The notes under the pieces are model-generated. The model was not told the origin of the DNA. It worked only from the letters and a program-made list of their open reading frames with translations, and ran no database searches. A program made the translations under genes and the position numbers. From an uncultured Lachnospiraceae bacterium (lineage in GTDB: Bacteria; Bacillota; Clostridia; Lachnospirales; Lachnospiraceae), in contig CAJUMC010000008.1 in NCBI GenBank assembly GCA_910587085.1, forward strand, positions 26,346 through 90,345: 64,000 nucleotides of DNA, given 5' to 3'. Below are positions 41,601 to 49,847 of the stretch, piece by piece. Position 1 is the stretch's first letter; the number at the start of each line of letters is the position of its first letter.

Positions 41601-44600
41601 GCTCTGCACCTGTCCTTTCCGATACGATTTCTTTGATTACTGTCTTTGCTGCCAGGTACAAATCATCCGTCCGTGTCCTTTCTGTTCCCGCACTGTCCGC
41701 CCCGGTTTCCCGCGCGGCGCTCCACTGAGCGGCGGTATCAGCTGACCTGGTCTTTAACCCGTAATTCCAGTGGGTTATCTCAAAGCCCTGCTCCTTCAGA
41801 GCCTTCTGCAATTCCTCTTCCTTTCCGCGGATGCGGTCAAGCTCCTGCGCGGAAGCGCTGGTCATATAACAATTCAGCCGCTTTCCTTCCAGTTTAAGTT
41901 CAACGGCAGTATCACCGCCTTCGCCCGCCAGACGTATTGCCGCGCTGCCCTTCTCGCCGCCGGAGTGAACCACCGTAAGGTTCAGCTTTACGAAGCCGCT
42001 GTCCGCAGGAAGCGGAATCTCGTAAAACTCCTTCCCCGCAAGGCTTCCCGTCAGGCGGATCGCTCCGCGCACGGCAAGCAGCTGTACGCTGTCCGCTCCG
42101 GTGAGCGCCGCATTCCCGAAAATTCGGTCAACTGCTTTATCGGCTGTTTTGTTCCAGTTCTCAACCGCCGCACGCATTTTTTCCGCATTTTCAACCGCAT
42201 CCGGGCCGTCCGCCGGCTCTTCGAACGTCTCGCCGTACCTCTGTGCGAGCTCCTTCAGCGTCCGGTATACGCTCCGCCCCGACAGAAGCTCCCTCGCTGC
42301 GCGGATCGTTTCCATGCTTTGTTCTTCACGGTACGCACCGAGAAATGCCTGCTCCACACTGCTGCCTGCCGCCGCCTGTACCAGCCCGTTAAGCATTGTC
42401 TGTGCGCACCGCTCCGCCTCGGCCTCACAGGCTTCCGACCCGTGCGCCTGCACAAGCCGCTCCGCCAGCTGCTCCGCTGTCAGTTCCAGCGCCTCCTGCG
42501 GTCCTCCGGCTCCGGCCAGCGCCTCCGGGGTCAGCTCTCTCGCGGCCCTTGCCGCCGCCGTCTGCTGATATGCAGCTTCAATCTGCTCCGAAATCCTCTT
42601 TCCCTGACCGGAAACCGCCTCCGTCCCGCCGAACGCATCATCGACCGAGGCGTCCACGCCGCCCTTCCTGCGCGTGCGCACGGCAGAGAGCAGCCCTGAG
42701 AGCGTCAGCTCCCGCCCCGAGCCGGCCAGCGCGCCGGCAGCCGCGCCGTCCGTGCGGGCAACCTGGTGCAGCAGCCGGTAAATCCCGATATAGGCTTCCC
42801 GCTCCGCTCCGCTCAGCTCCTTTTTCTCGTCCAGCATTACCAGATAGCTGCTGAATTTTTCCTCGGTGGAGGCGCCCTCCTCATCCCGCAGCTGCCTCAA
42901 TGTTCTGCTCAGCTCCGGAAGAGGCATGTCGAGCGGATTGATGCCCTTCTGTATCATGCGCGCGCATGCAGCCGGATTCATGCTCTCCAGCATCTCCTGA
43001 ACCTGCGCGTCATACTGCTTCATCGCCGTCAGATTTTCCCGTGTCAGTTCCAGCTGATTGTAGGACAGCATGCGCACTGCACGCCGGTTCGCTTCCGTCG
43101 CCTCAAGGCCCATGGCAGCCAGCCGCTCGTCCACATTGCGGAACGCCGTGCGGATGGAATCCCCCATATCCGCGCGCGGCTTTGTCATAAGCGCCTCATA
43201 ACTCTCCTCCGCTCTGCGGAACTGCTCTGCCAGCCGGCTTCCTGTCTCGTGCAGGCTGCGCACCGTTTCCAGCGCTCTCGCGGCAAAGGTCACGGAAAGC
43301 ACCTGTGCCGGAGCCGCCCGCAGTTCCCTTACCGCCGTGTCCGTTTCCCTCAGCAGGTCGAGATCCGCCGGTGCATTTCCGCTGTCAATCCGGCTGCCGG
43401 CCTCCTCGTACAGCCGGCGGTAATATTCCTGCTCCAGGCCGCGCAGTCCTTCTACAATCTCGCCGAGCCCGGCAGTATCCAGACGGATACCCTGCCTCAG
43501 CAGGCGCACGCCTGCCTCCGCGGTCAGTTTCAGCTGAATTTCCGCCAGCTGCCGCCGTGCGGCCACATCCGTATAAGCCGCTCCCGCCGTGCGCCCGGAA
43601 AGTTCGCTCTGCACCCGCTGCAGAAACTCCAGAGTGAGCTTTTGGGTCTGCCCGTCCGCCTGAAGCCTCGCCGCCGCGAGATCTATCGTCTCCGGCAGAA
43701 TTTCCGCAAAGGCTGCGCTCACGCGCGCCGCCGTTCTCTGCTCCACCGCGGCCATTCCCCCGAGCGCAAGCGGCGCCTGCTCCGCAGACCCGCCGTTCTT
43801 CAGGGCCTCCACGGCGCGCTCCAGAACCATTTCGATCAGGGCGGAAGCTGCCTCGCGACCGGCTTCCGACGCCCTCGCAAAATCGGAAAGCCGGTCAAGC
43901 TCTTCCTTGCAGGCCAGATTCTCCGCCGTCAGAGGAAGTTCGTTTTCCAGAAGCCATCTCGCATCCTCCATCGCTGCCGCATCCGGTTCCCGGCCGGTCT
44001 GACGCACCACGGCCTCAGCGGAAGGCTTCAGTTCCTCCCATACCGAATCGGGAAGAGGCTGTTCCCTGCGGCCGCTCCCGCTGTGCGCGGCCCTGTACAG
44101 ATTCTGGATGGTTGGCTCCAGCTGATTGCCGATCAGGTATGCCCCCGCTGCCCCGTCCAGTCTGCCGACTGCCTCAAGCCCTCTCTCCGCCGCTTCGGCA
44201 AGCTCCCGGAGCTTCGACTCCGTCACCGGAATATCCGCTCTGATCAGCAGTTCCGCAAGATACGCGGCGGCCGGCTGATTTTTGAGAAACCTCCGGGCCG
44301 TCTCCTCGATGGCTTCCCGCTCCGCCCGCTTCCGCTCCTGGAAAGCGGCGTTTGCCGTCTCCCGCTGCTCGCGCCCGGCCTTGATCCTCTCCAGCGCCCG
44401 CGCCAGACGCTGCAGATTAAAGCCTTCCAGCGTAAAGCCCTCCGATGCCAGCGCCCGGTAATCCTCCTCCGTCATGCGCCCGGCAAGCTCCTCTGCATTT
44501 TCCTCCTGCTGCTCCTCTTCCTCCGCCGTGTCCGAATCCTGCGGGACGCGGACAAGCGATGAGCGATCCACCTGAGGAGCGCCTCCCCCGTGTACCGCGG

Positions 44601-44886
44601 TTCCGCCGCCCGCCGGAAGCTCCTTCAGAAGCATCCCCTTCGGACCGGACTCCACCACCTGGAACCGGCGTACCTGTCCCGTGCCTGCTCCCGGCACAGA
44701 CTCCTTCGGAAAGCTCAGCTGCTTTCCTGAAAAATCCATGGAAACCCTGTCGCCGACCTCCGTCACCACGCCCTCGACAATCTGGCCGACCTCCCAGCTT
44801 CCGGCTCCGCTTTTTTCCCGTTTCTCATCCACACCATTCCGGTATATTTTTTCCGTATTCGCGGCCGACAACGCATCCAGCTTCAT
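41590..44886 (-). CDS. Very large flagellar-associated protein with FliK-like C-terminus
   Basis: 1,098 residues from ATG 44886 (GGGAGG); an in-frame ATG at 44934 lacks a site. Residues 10-85 are beta-rich (VGQIVEGVVTEVGDRVSMDF). Residues about 130-960 are an Ala/Glu/Arg-rich helical array with repeated 60-90-residue blocks of type LxxLAEAAERGLEAVGRLDG. The last about 120 residues (FVKLNLTVVHSGGEKGSAAI, VELKLEGKRLNCYMTSASAQ, ELQKALKEQGFEITHWNYGL) resemble the FliK hook-length domain. Similar proteins (I recall the label DUF6240, not checked) occur next to Lachnospiraceae flagellin. The stop overlaps the flagellin start by 11 bases. It could be a filament or hook length ruler or a secretion partner; no signal peptide is seen. 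Confidence 0.8.
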   Translation of the reverse strand: MKLDALSAANTEKIYRNGVDEKREKSGAGSWEVGQIVEGVVTEVGDRVSMDFSGKQLSFPKESVPGAGTGQVRRFQVVESGPKGMLLKELPAGGGTAVHGGGAPQVDRSSLVRVPQDSDTAEEEEQQEENAEELAGRMTEEDYRALASEGFTLEGFNLQRLARALERIKAGREQRETANAAFQERKRAEREAIEETARRFLKNQPAAAYLAELLIRADIPVTESKLRELAEAAERGLEAVGRLDGAAGAYLIGNQLEPTIQNLYRAAHSGSGRREQPLPDSVWEELKPSAEAVVRQTGREPDAAAMEDARWLLENELPLTAENLACKEELDRLSDFARASEAGREAASALIEMVLERAVEALKNGGSAEQAPLALGGMAAVEQRTAARVSAAFAEILPETIDLAAARLQADGQTQKLTLEFLQRVQSELSGRTAGAAYTDVAARRQLAEIQLKLTAEAGVRLLRQGIRLDTAGLGEIVEGLRGLEQEYYRRLYEEAGSRIDSGNAPADLDLLRETDTAVRELRAAPAQVLSVTFAARALETVRSLHETGSRLAEQFRRAEESYEALMTKPRADMGDSIRTAFRNVDERLAAMGLEATEANRRAVRMLSYNQLELTRENLTAMKQYDAQVQEMLESMNPAACARMIQKGINPLDMPLPELSRTLRQLRDEEGASTEEKFSSYLVMLDEKKELSGAEREAYIGIYRLLHQVARTDGAAAGALAGSGRELTLSGLLSAVRTRRKGGVDASVDDAFGGTEAVSGQGKRISEQIEAAYQQTAAARAARELTPEALAGAGGPQEALELTAEQLAERLVQAHGSEACEAEAERCAQTMLNGLVQAAAGSSVEQAFLGAYREEQSMETIRAARELLSGRSVYRTLKELAQRYGETFEEPADGPDAVENAEKMRAAVENWNKTADKAVDRIFGNAALTGADSVQLLAVRGAIRLTGSLAGKEFYEIPLPADSGFVKLNLTVVHSGGEKGSAAIRLAGEGGDTAVELKLEGKRLNCYMTSASAQELDRIRGKEEELQKALKEQGFEITHWNYGLKTRSADTAAQWSAARETGADSAGTERTRTDDLYLAAKTVIKEIVSERTGAEHEN

Positions 44887-44988
44887 CCAAGAACCTCCCG
44901 TTCTCTGCATCGTTATGCGGAGAGTCGAACTCATGTTCGCTCCGCTCTCCGCCGGGGAAAGCCCTCCGCTCTCCCTGCAATATTTACG

Positions 44989-45015
44989 TTATCGGCTTTT
45001 TTCCAAAAAAACTTA
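44989..45015 (-). promoter_or_regulatory. SigD (flagellar sigma) promoter
   Basis: TAAG (45012-45015), 15-base spacer of T- and A-runs, GCCGATAA (44989-44996) on the minus strand. Matches the TAAA-N15-GCCGATAT consensus of motility sigma factors. It drives the FliK-like/flagellin/fliS unit; the leader to ATG 44886 is about 95 bases. Confidence 0.85.
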
Positions 45016-45050
45016 AGAGGCAGGCCGAGGCTTCGGCACAGAGCAGAACT

Positions 45051-46526
45051 TTATTTTTGCAGCATTCCCGGCCCGGCTTCCCCCTCGAATTCCGTTTCGT
45101 AATCAACCGGCATAAGGCTGTCCGCATCATAGATAAAATGAATCCGGAATATCTGCAACTTATCCCCTTTCAATCTGGCTGTGCGGTGAACAGGCTCTCC
45201 TGCTCCGCTCCCGGAAGTCCGGCTGCCTCTGATGTCCGCGCCGGCTCTGCCTGTTTCCCCATCGGGAACTGTGCCGGCCGGCGCAGCTTCGCCGCACGGA
45301 TGCCAGTAGCTCTCCCACGTACTTCCGCTGTCCGCCTGCGGCCACACCATGGAAAGTACTCCGTTCTCCCCCTTCAGAATGCCGCCCAGAGCCGTCGGCA
45401 TGCCGTTGCTGACCGTTTCTGTGCAGAACAGAAAGTACGGGACGCCGTCCGAAACCGTGGCAGCCGCCTGGGAACAGGCTCCTGGATATGTAAGGCACTG
45501 TGTGATCTGCCCGCTGCTTATGTCCAGGCTCCCGATGTACAGCGCACCAGCATCCATGCCGCATTTTTTAATAATAAAATATGCTTCGTCAGACGAAGCC
45601 GGCACTCCTTCCACCGGCCTGCTTTCCTGCTTTTCTCCGGCCGGCTTCGGGCTCAGATATATTTCCGCTGCCGCCCCCTCATAACCGGCATAAAAATACA
45701 GCGGCTCGGACAGTGCTCCTGTTTCATCCAGATCATAAAGCATGGAAATCAGCTCCGGGCCGGGGAGAATGCCCGCGCCCTCCGGCGTGCTTTTCTCCAG
45801 CCATTCGGAAACGGAAATCTGCTGCTGATCCGTCCACCCATATTCCGGTACAAAATCCGTGTAGCTGTCCCGCGCCGCAAGCTCCCGATTCTGCAGAAGC
45901 GTTTCAAAAGCGCCCTCGCGGCTGTCCCGCAAAAATACACAAACCGTGCCATCGCCGCTGAATTCCGCTTTGCGATCCTTCCAGTAAAGGTAAGGGTTTT
46001 CAGCTTCCGAAGCGTTAAAGACCCTGTAGATCGCATCCTCCTCGCAGCACAGCCATTTCATGGAATAATCTTCCCAGCCGGCGAAGGAGCTTTCGTATAT
46101 AATTCCTGCATACAGCTTTGCGCCCTCCCCGTAAAAGCACAGCTGCGAAACGCCTCTTTCCCGGATGGGCTGTCCAATCAGTGTCTTATCCGCGCGGCGG
46201 ATAAAAACCAGATATTGCTCGGCCCGCATGGAATGATCCGACCTAACGCAATATTCTCCGGCCGGCTGCGGCACGGCCCCGGATACCAGAAGAGCCGCCG
46301 TGATGCTCTCCGTTTCCTTTGTCATGGAAACAACCCATTCTTCCTCCATGCGGCCTGTCTGTGAGAGAAAAAGACGAATAATATCATCCGATGAAACAAA
46401 TGTATCACCAGAATGCCCTGTGACAACATTCTTCTCTTCCTCCGGCCGGTTTTCCCGCCTGCTGCACCCGCCGCAGACAGATGCCAGAAAGAGGATGCCC
46501 GCTGTAAAAATATATCTTCGAAACAT
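45051..46526 (-). CDS. Putative lipoprotein of unknown function
   Basis: 491 residues from ATG 46526 (GGAGG). The N-terminus MFRRYIFTAGILFLASVCGGC looks like a lipoprotein signal, with Cys at 18 or 21, although the lipobox is not classic. The remainder is a secreted beta-rich domain (LFLSQTGRMEEEWVVSMTKE, YLVFIRRADKTLIGQPIRE, AYFIIKKCGMDAGALYIGSL, FRIHFIYDADSLMPVDYETE) without a family I recognise; it resembles propeller-like lipoproteins of Clostridia. A Gly/Ser/Arg-rich segment lies near 430. It ends 36 bases before the SigD promoter and runs in the same direction, so read-through into the flagellar unit is possible. Confidence 0.7.
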   Translation of the reverse strand: MFRRYIFTAGILFLASVCGGCSRRENRPEEEKNVVTGHSGDTFVSSDDIIRLFLSQTGRMEEEWVVSMTKETESITAALLVSGAVPQPAGEYCVRSDHSMRAEQYLVFIRRADKTLIGQPIRERGVSQLCFYGEGAKLYAGIIYESSFAGWEDYSMKWLCCEEDAIYRVFNASEAENPYLYWKDRKAEFSGDGTVCVFLRDSREGAFETLLQNRELAARDSYTDFVPEYGWTDQQQISVSEWLEKSTPEGAGILPGPELISMLYDLDETGALSEPLYFYAGYEGAAAEIYLSPKPAGEKQESRPVEGVPASSDEAYFIIKKCGMDAGALYIGSLDISSGQITQCLTYPGACSQAAATVSDGVPYFLFCTETVSNGMPTALGGILKGENGVLSMVWPQADSGSTWESYWHPCGEAAPAGTVPDGETGRAGADIRGSRTSGSGAGEPVHRTARLKGDKLQIFRIHFIYDADSLMPVDYETEFEGEAGPGMLQK

Positions 46527-46946
46527 AATGCCTCCATAACTATTGTAAATCAAACCTGTCCCAACAGCGTATCGATTCCCTGCGCTAATGACATAACATA
46601 TTCCTGAGCATAACGTGGTCGTCAGCCTTTGCAGGGTTTTGTATGTATTTTATGTCTATGAGATACAGGTTCAGCCGCTTCTGTTCTATAGCCATCCTTT
46701 CGTCCAAAAAGCCACCGGCAGTTTTCCCTTATAGTAAGGATTGAGGCTGCGCCGTAACGCAGCCTCGAATTGTTTCCATTTCCGGTAGGACTCACTGCTT
46801 TTTACAGGAGCCTGCGCCCCATACGATAAGCTGCGCTTATCCCTAGTTAATTTATAGCAAAAATCGGAATCTATGTCAAGAAAATCTTTCATGCTGCGGT
46901 ATCCAGGTTTTTACGCCGTCAGTTTCCATATTTCTCAAAACTTTCA
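46527..46946. other. Intergenic region holding a REP-like hairpin element
   Basis: 420 bases without a credible gene. A minus-strand frame at 46686-46892 (68 codons) has no ribosome site and is best explained by the repeat at 46720-46790. Confidence 0.5.
46720..46790. repeat. Candidate dispersed extragenic repeat (LNPYYxGK type)
   Basis: GAGGCTGCG (46743-46751) pairs with CGCAGCCTC (46758-46766) around a 6-base loop. The minus strand translates to AALRRSLNPYYKGKLPVAFW. From memory, spurious proteins with LNPYYxGR/K recur in Clostridial genomes because of an extragenic palindromic repeat; this copy fits that pattern. Not verifiable within one window. Confidence 0.4.
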
Positions 46947-46975
46947 TTGATTCGCAGAGCTGCCGGCGGTATAAT
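46947..46975 (+). promoter_or_regulatory. SigA promoter of the zeta-type kinase gene
   Basis: -35 TTGATT (46947-46952), 17-bp spacer, -10 TATAAT (46970-46975). The leader is about 150 bases. Confidence 0.65.
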
Positions 46976-47132
46976 AGAATTGTCTGTGCAGGAATAAAAA
47001 TCTCCGCTGCGAAGCATTCGGCGGGAGCGCGGGTAAGCGTCCGCATTCTGCCAGTGCGGCAGTTTCAAAGCCGCTTCAGGAAAAGCTGATGAATCGCATT
47101 TCCCTTATCTCAAAATCGGAGGACTTTACTTA

Positions 47133-47702
47133 ATGGACGGGACGAAAAAAACATATACCATTTTCGGCGGTGTAAACGGCGCAGGGAAATCCACCTTTTA
47201 CGAAGGCTACCCGATGCGCGGAAAAGAAGCAAGAATTAATTCCGATGAAATTCTGCGCGACAGCGGCGGCGACTGGAGAAGCTTTGCAGATCAGTCTTCT
47301 GCCATGCGCGAGGCCATAAAAAGGCTGAAGCAATCCATGGATGGAGGAGTTTCCTTCAATCAGGAAACAACACTGACCGGCAGCAGCATCCTCCGCGGCA
47401 TCCGCATCGCAAAGGATCTCGGCTATTATATCCGGCTGTATTATATCGGCCTGGAAAGCGCCGAGCTGGCAATTGCCCGGGTGGCGCACCGGGTAGCACA
47501 CGGCGGACACGGCGTGAGCGAGGAAGATATCCGGAGAAGATATGCCGGCTCGCTGGAGAATCTGAAAAAAGCAATTCCGCTTTGCCATTCTGTAGAGATA
47601 TACGACAACTCGGTGCATTTTACTTCGGTCTGCACCTTTGAAAACGGCCGGCTTATTCAGGGAAGCCCGCAGAACTGCAGCTGGCTGAAAAACATCCTGT
47701 AA
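47133..47702 (+). CDS. Zeta toxin-family P-loop kinase
   Basis: 189 residues; ATG 47133 after GGAGG. Walker A FGGVNGAGKSTFY (near 10-20), the catalytic-Asp segment ARINSDEILRDSGG, the FNQETTLTG substrate loop and RVAHRVAHGGHGVSEEDIRR (basic residues for phosphate). This is the zeta/PezT-like fold, which phosphorylates UDP-N-acetylglucosamine or related amino-sugar nucleotides; some solo members have housekeeping roles. No epsilon or PezA antitoxin is next to it, and the gene has its own promoter and terminator, so a stand-alone role is more likely than a classic toxin-antitoxin pair. Confidence 0.85.
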   Translation: MDGTKKTYTIFGGVNGAGKSTFYEGYPMRGKEARINSDEILRDSGGDWRSFADQSSAMREAIKRLKQSMDGGVSFNQETTLTGSSILRGIRIAKDLGYYIRLYYIGLESAELAIARVAHRVAHGGHGVSEEDIRRRYAGSLENLKKAIPLCHSVEIYDNSVHFTSVCTFENGRLIQGSPQNCSWLKNIL

Positions 47703-47731
47703 AGCCCCGAAACTTCTTCCCCTGCGCATAC

Positions 47732-47761
47732 CTGCAAAAAACCTTGCTCTGCAGGTTTTTA
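47732..47761 (+). terminator. Terminator of the zeta-type kinase gene
   Basis: CCTGCA (47732-47737) and TGCAGG (47751-47756) with a T-run TTTTT. Confidence 0.65.
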
Positions 47762-47951
47762 CAAAAGCAGAGCGCCTGCATCCGCCGCTTTTCCCTGCGA
47801 TGGACAGGGCAGCGAAAAATAATTTGTCTTTTCCGACGGCTTTGCAGGTATCTGCCGGGAGCGCCGCATAAAATCTAAACAAGGAATACAAAACCGGAAC
47901 TGCAGGACTGTCGCAGACGTTCCTGCGGTACAAAGAAAGGGGTACAATCTT

Positions 47952-49775
47952 ATGAAGCAATGGTTCAAGCCGGGAGCGCTGCAGTGCGAAATCCGCAGAG
48001 GCGTCCGCGGTATCGGCAAGCGTGCGGCTGCCCTGCTGCTCGCCGTAAGCATGACGGCTGCACTCTTGAGCGGCTGCGGCCGCAGTTCTGAGCAGGGCGG
48101 ACAGACGGAGGTCTCCGGACAGACCTTCGAAGAATTTATCGACGAACTGTGGCGCAGCAATATCACCTCCGATACGCTCTCCCTGCACTATTCCCTGGCG
48201 CACCCGGAAAATTACAATATCTCTCTGGAAGAAGTTACACTCGGCCGCTACAGCCAGGGGGAATCCGCCGCCTCCCTCGCGGAAAACGAGGAGTGCATCC
48301 GGCAGCTGAAGGCTTATGATTACAAGGCTCTGAGCAAAGAAGATCAGCTGATCTACGACTGCACCCTGCAGGCGCTGGAGGCCAACAGCCGGCTGATCGG
48401 CTTCCCGTACTACGCCGAACCGCTCGGCCCGGTTACAGGGCTGCAGGCCGAGATGCCGATCCTCCTGGCGGAATATCGTTTTTACGACCGCGGCGATATC
48501 GACACTTACCTCGAACTGCTGAAATGCCTGCCGGACTATTTTTCGGATATTGCCGTTTACGAGCAGGAAAAATCCGCCGCAGGCCTGTTCATGTCCGACG
48601 AAACCGCGGATAAAATAATTGATCAGTGCAAAACCTTTATCGCGCATCCGGAAGAAAATCTGCTGATTGAGCATTTTAACTCTGCTGTTGCCGCATTTGA
48701 CGGGCTGACCACCGACGAAATCACGCTCTATCAGGAGCAGAACCGCGAGGCTGTGCTGGAGTACGTGATCCCCGCCTACGAGCTGCTGATCGAGGCTCTG
48801 AGCGGCCTGAAGGGAACATCCGTCAACACAAAAGGACTGAGCGGCCTGCCGGACGGCGCCGCCTATTTCGAAACGCTTGCGCAGTATGAAACCGGCTCCT
48901 CCATGACCATCCGTCAGATGAAGCGCCGTCTGACCTCCGCCGTAAAATCCGCCCTTGTCAGCATGAGCGCGGCGCAGCTGACCAACCCGGACATTTATGA
49001 CCAGTACTTGAACGCTGTCTATCCGACCTCCGATCCGACAAAGGGGCTGGAGCTCCTGAAGGAAGCTATGAAAGAGGACTTTCCTTCGCTGGAGGATGTC
49101 GATTATTCGGTAAAATATGTGCATGAATCCCTGCGGGAATACCTGAGTCCGGCCATGTATCTGATCCCGCCGTTTGACGACCGCACCAACAATAATATTT
49201 ACATCAACCGTAGTCCCGAGTCCACGGCGGACGATATTTACACCACACTGGCGCATGAAGGATACCCGGGACACCTGTACCAGAATGTCTACTATCTGAG
49301 CACCTCCCCGGATCCGATCCGGCACCTGCTGCGCACGCGGGGCTACACGGAAGGCTGGGGTACCTATGCGGAGCTCTACGGCTATCAGCTGGCAGGCTTT
49401 GACGACGATCTTGCCGCCTTCCTTCAGAATAACCTGATCGCCATTCTCTGCCTGTACGGGCTGAGCGAAATCGGTGTCCACTCGGAAGGCTGGGGCCTGG
49501 ATGAAACCGTAGATTTCTGGACGAATTACGGCATCGAGGAAAATACTGCGGCCGGCATCTATCAGGATCTCGTCGCGGAGCCGGGCGTCTATCTGCCGTA
49601 TTGCATAGGCTATCTTGAGTTTGCCGACCTGCGCAAAAAGGCACAGGATTCGCTGGGAAATGATTTTTCGTTCCGGGAATTCCACACCTTCCTGCTCCGG
49701 ATCGGTCCCGCACCGTTTGATATCATTGAAAAGCACATGGATCAATGGCTGGAGAACGGCGGCAAAAACGCTTGA
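47952..49775 (+). CDS. DUF885-family lipoprotein, putative metallopeptidase
   Basis: 607 residues; ATG 47952 (AAAGGGG). Lipoprotein signal RAAALLLAVSMTAALLSGC (lipobox LLSGC, Cys near 38). The DUF885 body carries TLAHEGYPGHLYQNVYY (HExxxxH-like, near 435), TRGYTEGWGTYAELYGYQ and LYGLSEIGVHSEGW. The His/Glu pattern resembles M32/M49-type zinc sites, so peptide hydrolysis at the outer face of the membrane is plausible but unproven for this family. It is followed by the dlt-like operon 72 bp on, in the same direction. Confidence 0.9.
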   Translation: MKQWFKPGALQCEIRRGVRGIGKRAAALLLAVSMTAALLSGCGRSSEQGGQTEVSGQTFEEFIDELWRSNITSDTLSLHYSLAHPENYNISLEEVTLGRYSQGESAASLAENEECIRQLKAYDYKALSKEDQLIYDCTLQALEANSRLIGFPYYAEPLGPVTGLQAEMPILLAEYRFYDRGDIDTYLELLKCLPDYFSDIAVYEQEKSAAGLFMSDETADKIIDQCKTFIAHPEENLLIEHFNSAVAAFDGLTTDEITLYQEQNREAVLEYVIPAYELLIEALSGLKGTSVNTKGLSGLPDGAAYFETLAQYETGSSMTIRQMKRRLTSAVKSALVSMSAAQLTNPDIYDQYLNAVYPTSDPTKGLELLKEAMKEDFPSLEDVDYSVKYVHESLREYLSPAMYLIPPFDDRTNNNIYINRSPESTADDIYTTLAHEGYPGHLYQNVYYLSTSPDPIRHLLRTRGYTEGWGTYAELYGYQLAGFDDDLAAFLQNNLIAILCLYGLSEIGVHSEGWGLDETVDFWTNYGIEENTAAGIYQDLVAEPGVYLPYCIGYLEFADLRKKAQDSLGNDFSFREFHTFLLRIGPAPFDIIEKHMDQWLENGGKNA

Positions 49776-49847
49776 ATAATTCTGACGATTCTGCTACATT
49801 ATGATAAGCAGAAGAAAATACCATCCGCTTAAAGGAGCCAGTTTGTC

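Noticed and set aside
42766..46364. Long plus-strand frames opposite the FliK-like and lipoprotein genes
   Set aside because: Antisense of Ala/Glu/Arg-rich coding sequence; no starts with ribosome sites or motifs.
46686..46892. 68-codon minus-strand frame with LNPYYKGK
   Set aside because: Better explained as part of an extragenic palindromic repeat; no ribosome site.
47130..49745. 871-codon minus-strand frame opposite the zeta kinase and DUF885 genes
   Set aside because: Antisense shadow across two genes with clear families and signals.
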